Positions 63,975 through 64,000 of a stretch of DNA of 64,000 nucleotides are shown here, piece after piece. The DNA comes from Xanthobacteraceae bacterium (GTDB lineage Bacteria; Pseudomonadota; Alphaproteobacteria; Rhizobiales; Xanthobacteraceae): positions 1-64,000 of the forward strand of contig SHVN01000002.1 of assembly GCA_009694215.1 (NCBI GenBank), given 5' to 3'. How positions within the stretch are numbered: position 1 is the first letter of the stretch; every line of letters starts with the position of its first letter. Under the pieces are notes generated by a model. It had not been told where the DNA came from and did not search any database. It worked only from the letters and a program-made list of their open reading frames with translations. Both the position numbers and the translations under genes were made by a program.

Positions 63975-64000
63975 TCAGAATCCGTACAGCGTCTTGGCGT
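63975..64000 (-). CDS. C-terminal end of an amidohydrolase-like gene, cut by the window edge
   Basis: The last 26 bases on the minus strand read …AKTLYGF-stop, a common end of amidohydrolase-2 family proteins ('NAKxLYGF'). Only seven codons are visible, so the family is a guess. Confidence 0.35.

Noticed and set aside
1-64000. CRISPR arrays, tRNA, rRNA or riboswitches
   Set aside because: No regularly spaced repeats, cloverleaf-like stretches or known RNA motifs were seen in the intergenic spaces; most are under 200 bases. Covariance models were not run.

Overview
The window is GC-rich chromosomal DNA from an alphaproteobacterium, most likely of the order Hyphomicrobiales (Rhizobiales), near the Xanthobacteraceae/Bradyrhizobiaceae. 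The clues are an MbfA-type iron exporter with an Irr-like ICE palindrome upstream, extensin-like and Tim44-like proteins typical of the order, the mutY-dciA-dsbA-smc neighbourhood, many orphan TTT/TRAP binding proteins, and GGCCGGG...CCCGGCC palindromes between genes. Cytochrome b and c1 are separate genes, unlike the fused fbcH of Bradyrhizobium. Genus-level placement is inference.

Layout. 0-6.3 kb: 3' part of an IS5-family transposase cut by the window edge, an amidase overlapping a DUF2798 gene, an extensin-like lipoprotein, a small secreted protein and a Tim44-domain membrane protein. 5.5-14 kb: GYD and RidA proteins and a large hydantoinase/oxoprolinase fusion on the minus strand, back to back with a DctQ-DctM-DctP TRAP transporter and an orphan TTT binding protein. 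14.1-24 kb: an FMN reductase and an NmrA-like protein, then a seven-gene minus-strand operon (SnoaL-like, DoxX, Gfo/Idh/MocA, EboE-like TIM barrel, beta-hydroxyacid dehydrogenase, aminotransferase, cupin), divergent from an SDR and a gentisate-dioxygenase-like bicupin. This reads as an uncharacterised small-molecule pathway. 24-29.2 kb: a fused TRAP permease with three tandem TAXI binding proteins.

29.3-39.2 kb is mixed and scarred: a truncated methyltransferase, hydroxypyruvate isomerase, a metallophosphoesterase, mbfA, IS debris, a MetX-like hydrolase beside a TTT binding protein, amidohydrolase and DUF3892 fragments, glutathionyl-hydroquinone reductase, a GNAT protein, and a tandem HdeA/HdeB-like pair whose first copy has an amber codon.

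39.2-64 kb is mostly conserved chromosome: the MoxR-DUF58-DUF4159-GATase operon; divergent DUF1285-nudL-DUF6111-cca; tauE; hemF-trmL; the cytochrome bc1 operon; mtnP; apt; then mutY, dciA, a DsbA-like protein and smc. A 0.77-kb scar between apt and smc holds fragments of an Mrr restriction enzyme and a TTT binding protein. I saw no rRNA, tRNA or CRISPR, and no gene for a recognisable DNA-binding transcriptional regulator.
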